DNA from: Protopterus annectens
Lineage: Eukaryota > Chordata > Ceratodontiformes > Protopteridae
Reading direction: 5' to 3'
Assembly: GCF_019279795.1 (NCBI RefSeq)
Contig: NC_056732.1
Location: 1,077,619,083 to 1,077,683,082, forward strand
DNA length: 64,000 nucleotides
Under the pieces are notes generated by a model that had not been told where the DNA came from, did not search any database, and worked only from the letters and a program-made list of their open reading frames with translations. This document shows, piece by piece, positions 1-10,082 of this stretch. Position numbers and translations under genes: made by a program. The first letter of the stretch is position 1. Each line of letters opens with the position of its first letter.

Positions 1-1
1 A

Positions 2-649
2 TTTCTTCATTTATTTTTGCAGGCTAGGGCGTGTTTTATATTACTTCAAGAAACTCATCTAACTAATGATCAATGGGCAGATATCAAGAAAAGGAAATGG
101 ATTAGAAAGGTCATAGCCTCGGAAGGTAAAACTAATAGTGCAGGGGTAGCTATAGTTATTAAAAATCAATATCAAGGAAAAATTTTGGATTCTAAAATAG
201 ATAAAGAAAGAAGATGGTGCTATGTTATTCTGTCCTCTACTCTTCATGATAAACCTATATTACTTCTTAACGTATATGTACCATGTAATAATCAAAAATT
301 TTTCATAGCATCACTTTATCCGCTTTTAAATCAGTATAATAATTATTACATAATTATAGGAGGGGATTGGAATTCCTATCAGAATCCGAAATTGGATAGG
401 TCTTGTCCACAAAGGTCATTTAATAGGCAAGCAGTGGTTGCACTAAGGGATTTAAAAGAGGATTTTCAATTATATGACCCTTTTAAATATCTAAATAATC
501 ACCTTAATACAAATAACTTTACTTTTTATTCAGCGTGTCACAAAATGTGGTCTAGAATAGATTTCTTTTTGATTTCAGAAACAATGACTGATTTTGAACC
601 ATTAGTCTTGATACATGTTCGTTATTTATCTGACCATTCAAAAATTTAA
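2..649 (+). pseudogene. L1-like ORF2, endonuclease domain (3' part)
   Basis: Encodes most of an APE-type endonuclease, which in LINEs nicks the target DNA to prime reverse transcription. Near the start is ILLQETHL, containing the catalytic Glu of the family. The middle holds GGDWN (the GDFN-type active-site block), and the end has SRIDFFLIS and LSDHSKI, matching the final SDH block. No initiator Met is needed because the frame enters from upstream. A TAA at 647-649 ends this stretch; the same frame continues afterwards with recognisable linker sequence, then a second TAA near 794. So this is decay, not a natural end. Confidence 0.88.
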
Positions 650-1564
650 TTAAGTTTTTCTAAAGATTCTAGATATAATTTATTACACAGGGGTTATAAT
701 TGGTCTTTAAATCCACATTTGTTAAATAAAGAAGAAATAGTACAGGAAATTATAGATGTTCTTAACCGCCTATTAGTTAAACTAGAGAAACCGTAACATC
801 CTCCCGATATTGAATGGGCGACAGTTAAAGCACAAATAAGAGGGATCTTTTTGCAAAAAGCCTTATATTACAAAAAAATGCAAATTAGAGATGTACAAAA
901 ATTGGAAGGAAAAATAAAATTACTTGATCAAGAGCTGATTCAGAATTATAACAGTCAAACAGAGATGGAACTATTTAAATGTCAAAAAGATCTTTTTTTA
1001 ATTCAAAATAATAAGTTGACGTTTTATGAACATAAAATGTTAGCGAGATATGCCAGTCATATTCAATCGCCATCAAGGGCATTAGCTAGGATTATTAATC
1101 AATCGAAAACAGTATCATTAATCTCGGAAATACATTTTGACAATACAATATATTCTAAAACTGAAGATATCGTTAATATTTTTGAACGAATATACTCTAA
1201 TATTTATGCTGATCAAAATGATTCATCTTTAAATAGGTCTGATAAAGAATTTTTCCAAAATATCAGTTTTCCAAAAATAGATGATAATTCTCAAAAAGAT
1301 TTAATTAAACCTATATCGGACGAAGAAATAATATATATAATTAAACACTTCAAATCATATAAAGCACCGGGTCGTGATGGCTTGACTGCTGAATTTTACA
1401 AAACTTTTTGTGATATTCTTGGTAAAATACTCTCGCATGTATTTAATTACATAATTAATAATAAAATCAATGACCCCATTTTAATGCGTCAAAAACTATT
1501 CTTACACCTAAAGTTAATGCTGATGCCCAAAATCCAGATAATTATAGACCAATTTCACTATTAA
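650..1564 (+). pseudogene. L1-like ORF2, linker and N-terminal RT region
   Basis: Same frame as the endonuclease segment before it, so it is the continuing ORF2 after two nonsense mutations. The open stretch begins at about 797. The segment is Lys-, Asn- and Ile-rich because of the AT bias. Near its end it has FKSYKAPGRDGLTAEFYK, the conserved LINE RT block usually read as K(A/S)PGPDG. After about 1500 the frame becomes meaningless and the protein continues one frame away, which marks a small indel. Role: the start of the reverse transcriptase fingers. Confidence 0.85.
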
Positions 1565-2226
1565 ATGTAGATATGAAAATTTTGACCTCTATTCTGGCTA
1601 ATAGACTGGGAAAAATAATAAATCAAATAATATCTAATGAACAAGCTGGTTTTATAACTGCTAGGCAAACTAGTGACAATACATTAACACTTCATACATT
1701 AATCTCTTATGCTAAACAGAAGAATTTAAATATCTATGCACTTATAATTGATGCGCAAAAGGCTTTTGATAGGGTTAATATAAAGTTTTTGTTTGATACT
1801 TTACCATATTTTAATATACCGCATGAATTTATCTTAATGTTACAAATTCTATATAACAATCCTTATACAACTTTGTATATTAATAAAAGCTTTTCTAAAA
1901 GAATACAAATTAAAAACGGAACTCGTCAGGGTTGTCCTTTGTCCCCTTTATTATTTAATATATACCTAGAGCCTCTCTTTTTATATATTAAACAGAATGT
2001 ATATCATAATGCCCCTATATTATATGGAACTAAAATATCTATGGCGGCTTTTGCTGACGATCTTAATATATACTGTACAACACCAATTTCAGACACTGAC
2101 AAGTTACTAAAAGCAGTGGAGGACTTTGCAGCAATATCTAACTACAAAATTAATCTTAAAAAAACAAACATATTTCCTTTAAAAACTCCCAAACCCTTTT
2201 CGTTCTGCCATTGGTGGGGCAGGTAA
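1500..2226 (+). pseudogene. L1-like ORF2, reverse transcriptase core
   Basis: Carries the RT palm motifs in order: NYRPISLLN (about 1540-1566), ANRLGKIINQIISNEQAGF, the first catalytic Asp in IIDAQKAFDRV (about 1744-1776), GTRQGCPLSPLLFNIY (about 1919-1966) and the catalytic pair in AFADDLNIY (about 2047-2073). Both Asp residues of the ADD box are kept, but the surrounding ORF2 is broken, so no full enzyme can be made. The frame is lost near 2190-2226, where KYLGITF-type thumb sequence resumes in another frame. Confidence 0.92.
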
Positions 2227-3736
2227 AATCTGAAGATAAAATTAAATACTTGGGTATTACCTTTTCTACAGATGATAAATATTTTTATATTACTAATATT
2301 AAATTGGTTTGGGATAACATATTATTTGATTTTAGGAGATGGAATAATTTAAAGTTACCTGTATTAGCAAAAGTTTAAATGATTAAAATGAATGTTTTAC
2401 CCAAATTATTATATATTTTTAGATTTGCTCAAGTTCCAATCTCTAAGAGGTTTTTTAAACAAATACATAGGGAGTCGGCTAAATTTATTTGGGATCCAAG
2501 AAAGACTAGGATATCATATGATAAATTGATGACCCCAAAAAATAGAGAGGGGATTGGATCTTCCAAATTTTGAAACTTACTACTTAATAATAAACTCCAA
2601 CAGAATCTTAAGAATTGCTAATTATGATACATCTAGTAATAAATGGTCACCAACATGGGTAATTTTGAATTATAAACATATTTTGAATCTGGATATTAAT
2701 CCCAAAGCATTACCTTTCTTAGGAAAGGAAAAGTTTAAATTATATGATATAATGGATCACATTAAATTATATATAACATCAGTACAAAATTTATTTCATT
2801 CATTAAATCTTATGCAACATATGATGGTCTTCCAACCTTTTCACAGAAATCCTAACCTGAAAATTAACAACAAATTAATAAATCTTAAAAATTTCCCTTT
2901 TATGATTAATTTAACTTTACTTGATATATACCCTTACCTCAAATATTCAACTAATGAAATAAGACAAGAAATGAATCTGCCCAAATCATATTTAGTTATG
3001 TTGAGACAGATTAAGGAACTTTCCATAAATTACTTTAAGGATTTCAAAATTAAAGATGAGGATTTAACAAAATGTTCAAATTTGTGGCAAACTCTTCAAC
3101 AAGATGTTAAATTTATAGCAGCTACAAATAAATTAATAAAATATTTTAAATTTCAGAATAAGGTTCTTTTGTCAAACTACTGGAAGGAAAAAATCCCACT
3201 GATAGAAGAAAATCAAATACTAAAAGCAATTAACTTAACAACTAAATCAATTTCTCTTCAAAAATTGATGTATACTTAGCTTATGATATTTAATAATGCT
3301 TATTATACATGCCTTCGCTTGCATAAATTCAATTCTAAAAAATCTCCAAACTGTCCATACTGTAAAGGTCAATCAGCAGACCTTCTTCATATGTTCTGGA
3401 GCTGCAAATGTATTTATAAACTTTGGAACTCCCTAGGGATACAACTTCAAAAGATGGGCTATCAAAGTTCAACACTTTCATGGGAATTTATGATTTTACA
3501 TATCCCTCCAAAACAGTTCTCTAGATCCCAAGTTACTATACTTATTAATATTTTTTTTATTAATGAAACTATATATAGCTACTAACTGGTTAAATTCATC
3601 TCAAATGTCATGGGAGAACTTTAAGATTCTGGCAATGAGACATATATTAGCCCACAAATTACTCCTTAATGATCATAATAAAAATATCAATAATCCGAAA
3701 ATATGGAAGCAAATTTTTAATATTATATTGGCGTAA
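2227..3736 (+). pseudogene. L1-like ORF2, thumb and C-terminal zinc-knuckle region
   Basis: Remainder of ORF2 spread over several frames. KYLGI is near 2250. IKMNVLPKLLYIF at 2379-2420 is the conserved L1 segment after the RT. DLPNF near 2557 belongs to the C-terminal region. At about 3346-3411 a Cys/His cluster CPYC-x8-H-x4-C followed by KCIYKLW matches the zinc knuckle that ends L1-type ORF2 proteins. A TAG at 3277-3279 interrupts one frame. Weak coding similarity continues in another frame to about 3736, where a TAA precedes the 3' UTR. Confidence 0.85.
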
Positions 3737-3993
3737 TACATTGAACCCAAGTTTACTCTGAGACATATATACCTTATAAGGGAAATTTAGTAATAAGTAA
3801 AAGGTTTAGATATTTGATCTATGTATAACTTTTTTTTCTCTTCTTTTTTCTCATATGCTTTTCTATAATCTGTTGTTACAATTGGAAGTATTCATGTAAA
3901 TATTGTATATATGTTATTGTGTTAGTGTTAGAAACATTAGTTGGAATTTATTAATATTTTGTTTTGTTTAAGTTTGTTGGAAAATGGTAAAAT

Positions 3994-3999
3994 AATAAA
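3994..3999 (+). terminator. AATAAA signal at the L1-like 3' end
   Basis: AATAAA sits about 15 bases before an A-run that closes the AT-rich 3' UTR (about 3737-4014). Position and orientation fit the polyadenylated 3' end of the LINE. The tail is short and mixed (A-rich, then GAATTAG), as in an old copy. Confidence 0.7.
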
Positions 4000-4014
4000 G
4001 ATTTAAAAAAGAAT

Positions 4015-6728
4015 TAGCCTAATAATAAAAAAAGAGTTTACTTATCAGGAGTGTGTATTGAAGATTTTGGGATGTACTGAAAGGAAAAGGAGGTGGTTAG
4101 TCCAATGATAAATAATAGCAAATGCAAGAAAAGTAATGAGAAAACAGCAGTTGGTGATAACCTCATGTCCCCATTTTTCAAGTTATTGAAGAATAGTTAT
4201 ATCCAATAATAATTTACAAGGAACTTTCACACTTTGCACGACAGATACATTATAATGCTTGTTGACATTACAAGGCCAGAAGATTCCACACTGGTGGGAA
4301 ACAGTAATTTATAATCCCTAATGACAGTCGTGGAAGAACGTGCAGTTACAAGATGTTAATGTTCTACACTGAAAATAATATTTTAATGGTATTAAAGTGA
4401 AAGTGATAAGATTGAGCTGAAGTAATAAAAGGCAATATTAAGGCACTGTCACAGTGATGCAGAATTTCCCCTTTCTTTTCCTAAATAGAAGTGAATAAGA
4501 GGTTTGGGAAGACTTTAGGAATTGGTGTGCATAAAATAACCTACATTATAAGCTGTCAAGGAGTCTGGATTACAGTGTAAAAATGCAGGGCCACATTTTC
4601 TTTGTAGATTTGCGTTAGAGAACAGTTGGATAACAGGGGGACTGGCATCTGCTGCACACAGCTCTCCATGCTACTCACTGTCTTTCAGTGAAGGAACTGG
4701 CGAATGAGCAGAAGAAAGGAAATGTCCCAAATTACCTTTGATGGGTCATTCCCCTAATGACAAGTACCCAGGGTAGATGAGATGAGGTAAAAAATCTCAT
4801 GTCTAGACTTAAAGCTGAAAGGCTTAGATTCTTTACAGTGTTTGCTACGTCTGTTTATCTGCATCCTGTTGTCATGTCGGGCTTCACCTGTGGATTTGTA
4901 TCCACAAGGTCATTCAGACCGCAAGAGATGTGCAGACAGATAGGAGCAAGTTTCGCACTGAATTGTAGCTGACGCCATTTTTGAGTCCTCATCCAAGAAG
5001 GTTCTGTAGTGGTGGTTTTGAGTTTAAAGAATCTGTTACTAAAAAGACAACATGGAATTTGACTGTTGTGTCTGAGGCTGTTTCCTCAAATTTGTGTACT
5101 GTGGAATTGTGGCCCCATGCTTGCAAGTCAGATTTCTAGATTCTATGCGTAAGTTAGTTCTGTGCATAAGATAGTTCTTAGTTCTGAATGATACCCTCTA
5201 GCTGTTATTTTCACCTGTTTTCACTTCTGTCAGTTTTTTTAAGGTAAGTACATTTCTTTCCATAATCCACCATTGTTCTATTTGACAACCTGGTTTGCAA
5301 TGAATATGTTTTTCACAGAAATATGTGTGTGGGGGATTGGAGGTTTTCAGAGTAGCATTAAGGTCATATTTCTTTTTCCTTCATATTGTTATGCGTATTC
5401 AATAGGAATATGTAACTTGAAGTCAATTATCTTTAGTATAAACCTTATTGTTGATCGTCTCAATTAAATTATCAAAGCAGATATTTCTTGTGATAAATTT
5501 CCCTCAGTGTTTTACATATTTCTTGTGATAAATTTCCGTCAATGTTTTACAGCTATAGCAACATTTTTTGTGTCACTAGAGTTACTGCTGAGGACTAAAT
5601 TGTAAAAGCCATATTTTAAATTAGAATCTGAGTTATTCTTGGAGTATGCTGCTGAAGCCAGTATGAATAGTCCCATGCCTGGAAATTTCATTTTACGTGC
5701 TAACACTGTGTATAATACTTTGTGTTCATTTGACTGGTTATCCTTACGTCTTGCTCTCCTTCCGGTACTTTCTCACTATGAGTGGTACCTAAACACATTA
5801 CTTTAGCTTTCAAAAATATCTGCGTCCCCAGTCCCCACTGATGTTTTTGATGTCTGGTACCTGAAAATGCTACTGTGGTGGTCCAGCTTTCGATTTAGTG
5901 ACAACTCTGTAGCTGGTTGATGTACTTTATTTTCCTGATGCTCTTGAAAATCAAAGGAGGTACTGAACAAGGTTTCATTCTTTTGGATTACCTGACAATT
6001 ATGTTTCCTTTAGCCAGTCTGGGTTGTCTTTGTTTACAAGCTGCTCGAGAATTGTTAAAGTCGATTATTAGACTCTTATACTTTGTCAGGCTTAAACAAA
6101 GGTTACTGTTATCAATAGATGAGTGCCTACTGACATAAGAGTTTCAGTTTCTTTTATGAAACTATATCTGTAAAAAATATTTAAAAAATGATCACAGGTT
6201 TTGTGGGGACCCAAGGTTAAATATATTAACTCCAAGGTCACAGTGCTGCAGAAAAGGGAAATAGTTTAACAAATAAGCCACATCTTGTTTTGTGTGTTAC
6301 CTTACTCCTCAGTCAGCAGACGTCCATTCACAGAACTGCTGATTCATAGCCTCTAAAGTTATAGATTGTCAGTCTGAAAAGCAATCAGACTGAATAAGAA
6401 GGATTAAAGTGGAAATTTCACTCTCAATATCTGTTCTCACAGTATTTCTTTTTCATATAACATCTTTAGTATTTTTTTGCCATTTTAATGCCTTATAATT
6501 TACTTGGCTGATACACTGTTAAATCTTTTTCTGGAGTAAACCTGATTTGTATAACAACTCTGAAGTTTGGACTTTTGGCTAAATGGTACTTTATCTGATT
6601 TAGTGATCTTTTTGTTCTAGTCAGTAGTTCCCAAGTTTGGGATATTTCAGCATTGCCCTTTTATTATAATACAGTATTTCTGATTCTACAAAGTCGCATT
6701 TTGGAGGAATTACCAGGACAAGTCTTAA
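4015..6728. other. Unannotated spacer
   Basis: No coding, RNA or element signature that I can defend, apart from the 35-bp tandem duplication listed separately. Short ORFs here lack domain-like composition. Confidence 0.5.
5481..5550. repeat. 35-bp tandem duplication
   Basis: Two adjacent 35-bp copies (5481-5515 and 5516-5550) beginning ATATTTCTTGTGATAAATTT and differing at two positions. A simple local duplication. Confidence 0.95.
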
Positions 6729-6812
6729 TTGTTCAGACTGACACCATTTATGTGTAGTATGTAACAGTTATTTGTTCAGACTGAGACCATTTATATATTG
6801 TGTAAAAGTTAT
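6729..6812. repeat. ~42-bp imperfect tandem duplication
   Basis: Two adjacent copies beginning TTGTTCAGACTGA and ending GTTAT (6729-6771 and 6772-6812), with a few substitutions and a small indel. Confidence 0.85.
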
Positions 6813-6817
6813 ATGCA

Positions 6818-7311
6818 GGGGTGGCTTGTGCTGTAGGACTGCAGGACAGCAGCACCCCCCCACCTGTAAAAAGAAAAATAATTATGCCCCCCCCCCCCAC
6901 TATAGAAAATGAAAATAAAATAAATTCATGTCTCGTAACTCACAAGTGCATGCTGAGTTCCTGACTGCTGTGTTAGGCAGTCCAGAACTCCACTCATGCA
7001 TGCATGTTTACTTCCTGAACACCAGACTGCTTAATTAGGGAAGAAAGAGAACTCCTCCCTGCCAGCCCAGAGGTCTGTGCGGTGACAATCACACAGACCT
7101 GAAGCACACCGGACTGCATCACCCGCAGGCTGGAAGCTCCAGCCTAGTCTCATCTCGCAGGGAATCCCAGAAACAGCCTGTGCGGGCTGTGGACTTAGCT
7201 TGCAGAGTTATGGAGGTGATCAGACAGGCTGCGGACTTAGCTTGCAAAGTTATAGGATGCATGGGCTTAGCTTGCAGAGTTATGGAGGTGATTGGGCTAT
7301 GGAGGACTTAG

Positions 7312-7312
<1 letters not shown>
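6818..7312. mobile_element. GC-rich hAT-like non-autonomous repeat (tentative)
   Basis: The block opens with CAGGGGTGGCTTGTGCTG, resembling the CAG-plus-GGTGGC termini of some vertebrate hAT elements. It continues with long C-runs near 6856 and 6888, and base composition shifts sharply from the AT-rich flank. A reverse-oriented stretch at about 11246-11290 has a similar terminus (CCAGTGGTGGCTGGTGAC on the minus strand). The 3' part (about 7185-7312) contains three imperfect copies of a unit with CTTAGCTTGCAGAGTTAT. No matching second terminus or 8-bp target duplication was found, so the class is a guess. Confidence 0.35.
7185..7295. repeat. Three imperfect ~36-42 bp tandem copies
   Basis: Units share GGACTTAGCTTGCAGAGTTA and lie at about 7185, 7227 and 7263, directly before a (GT)n tract. 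Confidence 0.8.
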
Positions 7313-7389
<77 letters not shown>

Positions 7390-7391
7390 TG
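7313..7391. repeat. (GT)n microsatellite
   Basis: About 36 nearly uninterrupted GT units, ending in GTGGGTGTGTG. Long purity suggests an actively mutating locus. ORFs made only of Val-Cys or His-Thr across it are artefacts. Confidence 0.98.
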
Positions 7392-7583
7392 TGAAATGCC
7401 CCAGTTGCTACATGCTGGTGGGTAGAGAGTAAGGCTTGAACCCTGTATCTTGGGCCCAACTAGCAAGAGCCTGAATTCCCTACCTACCACCATTTGTAAA
7501 ACATTTGCAGATTTTTGCCTCATATTTTTTCTGTTCTGTTCCACATAAAAATCTGTGGTTTCTGTATTTTGTTACTTAACACA

Positions 7584-7753
7584 GCCAGTAGTGCAGTGGT
7601 AGCATTGTTGCCTGACAGTTACGGGTTGTCTGGTTTGATTCTTGGCTGGGGTGCCTTCGATGTGGAGTCTGCATGTCCTCCTTGTGGTTGTGTGGGTTTG
7701 CTCTGGTGTCCTCAATGGATATTTGTCCCTGTTTTTTCGACTGTATTCCCCCA
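7584..7753 (+). mobile_element. tRNA-derived SINE with the widespread vertebrate core
   Basis: The head has a pol III box A-like TAGTGCAGTGG (7589-7599) and a box B-like GGTTTGATTCT about 35 bases later. It is followed by the GTGGAGTCTGCATGTCCTCC and GTGTGGGTTTGCTCTGGTGTCC core that recurs in fish, shark and amphibian SINEs. The better preserved copy is at 35945-36235 on the other strand. Expected transcription by RNA polymerase III; mobilisation by a partner LINE is inferred. Confidence 0.8.
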
Positions 7754-7893
7754 TTATTGGCTTCGTCCAAGTTTTTTGTGCCAAGGTTGAGAGCTATGGT
7801 GATAACTGAATTCACTGAATATGTTATTGGCTTTGTTCAGGTGTTTTGTGCTAAGATGTTGACAGCTGTGGTGAGAACTGAATTCACTAAATG
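7754..7893. repeat. 70-bp tandem duplication
   Basis: Two adjacent copies starting TTATTGGCTT (7754 and 7824) and ending GAATTCACT, with about 12 differences. It duplicates what looks like the 3' end of the local MITE. Confidence 0.8.
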
Positions 7894-8221
7894 GTAGCCA
7901 TTTAAGTTTCAGTCTTCCTTTCATAAAACAGATGATTTGGCATAGTGGTATGTTGCTCTGACTGTTTTACACAGGCTCCTGGGATCAATACTTGGCAGTG
8001 AAATGTATGGTGGTAAGACAGCATTTTATTCTAACAACTTTCCAACATTATACAAGCAATGTTTAAAATGTGTTCCTGTTTTTTGGTCTTTTGCCCCCCC
8101 CCCCCCAATTTTGAATTTTTCCAGATTTCTTGTGTTGCAAAGTTCAGAGATGCAGCTAGTGTCAAGTAGATTTTGCAAGAAGCTGAGCTGCAGGGGAACA
8201 AAAGTTTAGTGCTGCTTATGC

Positions 8222-8398
8222 AGAGTCTGATTATGTTGTTAATAGCACAATAGGTAATGTACTTGCTTTTGATACAGAAGGCTGTGGGTTCTACTCTCAC
8301 AGTAGATAGATGCATTGCTGATACTGTACTGTATTGTAAAGGGGGTGGATGCTGCAGCCCTTTTTGGTGAAGATACCTAGTAACTATGAACCTATCAG
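8222..8398 (+). mobile_element. tRNA-derived SINE with CR1-type 3' end
   Basis: Head AGCACAATAGGTAATGTACTTG, then GAAGGCTGTGGGTTCTACTC (box B-like GGGTTCTACTC) and GTGGATGCTGCAG. The head and body match the SINE at 32956-33143. The 3' end reads CCTAGTAACTATGAACCTAT, like the last bases of the CR1-like LINE copies in this window (for example 57395-57415), which suggests LINE-SINE tail sharing. Confidence 0.68.
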
Positions 8399-9221
8399 TT
8401 TGCCATCCATTCCCTATTGCAATATTACTAGCTTATTGTTTTTTTTATGCAGCTTAGGCAATTTATTCCTCAAGGGCAACAGGCACTTTATTTGTAGATG
8501 AAACAATGAAATATAAAGTTGTTTGCTAGCAGCAACCTCTTCATTAGTTACAGATTTCTTTAATGTGGAATTATTTAGATGACTTTTACTTCTTATTGCA
8601 TATTTACTGCTACTGGTGGACTGTAGAAGTTTGAGTAGACTTTTATGATAGAAATGTTCTGAATTGGGCAGATTTGTCGTTATTGGTGCATGCATTTTGT
8701 TCATTGTTTACTGGAAAAATGTTCAAAACAAATTTCAAACACCCTCTAACAACTGTACTATATTGTACAAGGAATATAATTTAATACAATCAGGAAGGTG
8801 TATCAAAGACCATGTGTATGTTTCGTGTCCAAGGGGCCTATGATTTGAAAACAGCTCAAAGTTAATCTTTATCTGCCACTGGCAAAATGTATTTTCTTTG
8901 AATGTGTGTTTCAATGCAGTTTCAATGAATGTGAGTTTCAAGGACAGATAAGTTGTAATGCTAAGTCTGTTTTCATTGTGAGATTGCATTGCTTTATTTA
9001 GCAGATGTCTTAGTGTTTGTGCTGTAAAATGCAAAATAAAACTTTCAAATGAAGTCCAAATCATTGTAGAAGTAAAGCAGTATGCACATTAGTGTTTATG
9101 GTAAATGGGGTGAAATAGCCAAGTAATGGTTCATTGGAATGGCTGCAGGGGGGAGGCTCCATTTGACCATGATTTTGTGAGGGGAAGGGCAGCAAACTCA
9201 AAAACAGCCCCGGCTGAACTA
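8399..9221. other. Unannotated spacer
   Basis: Nothing recognised on either strand. The minus-strand ORFs are short and without domain-like features. Confidence 0.45.
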
Positions 9222-9510
9222 TACCTCTCAACTGTCCAGATTTTCACAGAATGAATAGATTTTTGCTTCTTATTTTTGGTATGTTCCTCATAAAATGTGC
9301 GGTTTTCTGGCAAATAATTTAGGAATTAAGTCACTAAATAATGACAGACATTGAGTTTCAGACTTCATAACCTTCAGAAAAATGCATGCTAAAGCAAGAC
9401 CTGTTATTCTATCTATTGTCTGTTTATACAACAATTTATAGTACTGTTTACATGTTCCCCCAGTATATTTGACCTTGTCCAGATTTCCTGCATTAGTAGG
9501 TTGAGAGGTA
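9222..9510 (+). mobile_element. MITE, TACCTCTCAAC family
   Basis: Full-length copy of about 289 bp. Left terminus TACCTCTCAACTGTCCAGAT, right terminus GTAGGTTGAGAGGTA, which are inverted repeats of each other (TACCTCTCAAC / GTTGAGAGGTA without the last variable bases). No coding capacity. A constant TA at both outer edges would fit a TA target duplication, as in Tc1/mariner-type elements, but this is inference. Confidence 0.85.
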
Positions 9511-9549
9511 CGTGCAAATAAATTGCTTTATAGATTTAGGCATAGCCAA

Positions 9550-9765
9550 ACCTCTCAACTGTCCCCGATTTTGGCTTAAAATGTTGCTCTTCCCCTAATA
9601 ATCCCACTGCAAAATGGCAATTTTGAAAGAAAACGTGGAGGGTTTACAATTAAGAAATAACTATAATAATCAGAGTTATAGATTACTTTTATTTCAGAAA
9701 TGCATGTAGATTCTTTTATTTTGTCAGCTGCTCAAGTTAGTAGTACTAATATTAAAAAGTGTCAC
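9550..9765 (+). mobile_element. Divergent partial MITE, TACCTCTCAAC family
   Basis: Begins ACCTCTCAACTGTCCCCGAT. Near 9695-9765 it keeps TTTCAGAAATGCATG and AATATTAAAAAGTGTCAC, which line up with the middle of full copies. The right terminus is absent, and another copy follows directly. Confidence 0.55.
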
Positions 9766-9784
9766 TTCTTTGACAGGTTCCCAG

Positions 9785-10082
9785 CTGTATTGTGTGGCTA
9801 TTTTATATTTTTGCATCACATTTTTGATCCATTTTTCATAAAATTGTGTTTTTTTGGCAAATTAGTGGCAAATCATTAAAGACTAAAGTTAGAAAATAAT
9901 GACAGACATTTGAGTTTCAGATTTCGTACCTTTCAGAAAATTCGTACTAATGCAAGACCTACTATTCTATTATCTTTCTAAGTTTATAAGAGCAATATTT
10001 AAAAATTGTCATCATTTTTGGGCCTTTGTCCCACTTCTATGTATGGCTCTGTCCATATTTCTTGTTCTGAGGTTGGGAGGTA
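9785..10082 (+). mobile_element. MITE, TACCTCTCAAC family (5' end worn)
   Basis: Matches full copies from TTTTTGCATCACATTTTTGA onward: TTTTTTGGCAAATTAG, AATAATGACAGACATTTGAG, TTTATAAGAGCAATATTTAA and GGTTGGGAGGTA at the right end (10071-10082). Its left inverted terminus is not recognisable. Confidence 0.75.

Larger units (their letters stand above)
1..4014 (+). mobile_element. L1-like LINE, 5' end outside the window
   Basis: Non-LTR retrotransposon of the L1 group. Its order is endonuclease (APE-type), reverse transcriptase, C-terminal zinc knuckle, 3' UTR, then AATAAA and an A-rich end. Coding frame is already open at base 2, so the 5' UTR, ORF1 and the start of ORF2 lie upstream of the window. 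The copy is dead: in-frame stops near 647, 794 and 3277 and frameshifts near 1500, 2200, 2550 and 3580. It is strikingly AT-rich compared with the DIRS element further on. Assignment to L1 rests on motifs read by eye (ILLQETHL, DAQKAFDRV, GTRQGCPLSPLLFNIY, FADDL); L1 versus the sister Tx1 group is not resolved. Confidence 0.93.
7500..8150 (+). mobile_element. Rearranged copy of the TACCTCTCAAC MITE, split by a SINE
   Basis: Segments of the ~300 bp MITE family (clearest copy at 54191-54493) appear in order. 7505-7580 matches the 5' third (GCAGATTTTTGCCTCATATTT). 7754-7800 resembles the 3' terminus (GGTTGAGAG). 7890-7925 matches the middle (GTTTCAGTCTTCC). 8018-8147 matches the 3' third, including TTTTGGTCTTTTGCC, a C-run and CCAGATTTCTTGTGTT. 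A tRNA-derived SINE occupies about 7584-7753. The order is plausible but the boundaries are blurred by duplication. Confidence 0.6.

Noticed and set aside
7313..7391. Open frames made of Val-Cys or His-Thr repeats across dinucleotide tracts (also 44489-44574, 45805-45862, 48909-49050)
   Set aside because: They are automatic products of (GT)n/(CA)n repeats, which have no stop codons in any frame.
7930..8000. Another tRNA-SINE head (GGCATAGTGGTATGTTGCTC)
   Set aside because: It is box A-like but the box B is poor, and the sequence lies within a rearranged MITE; too weak to list as a separate element.
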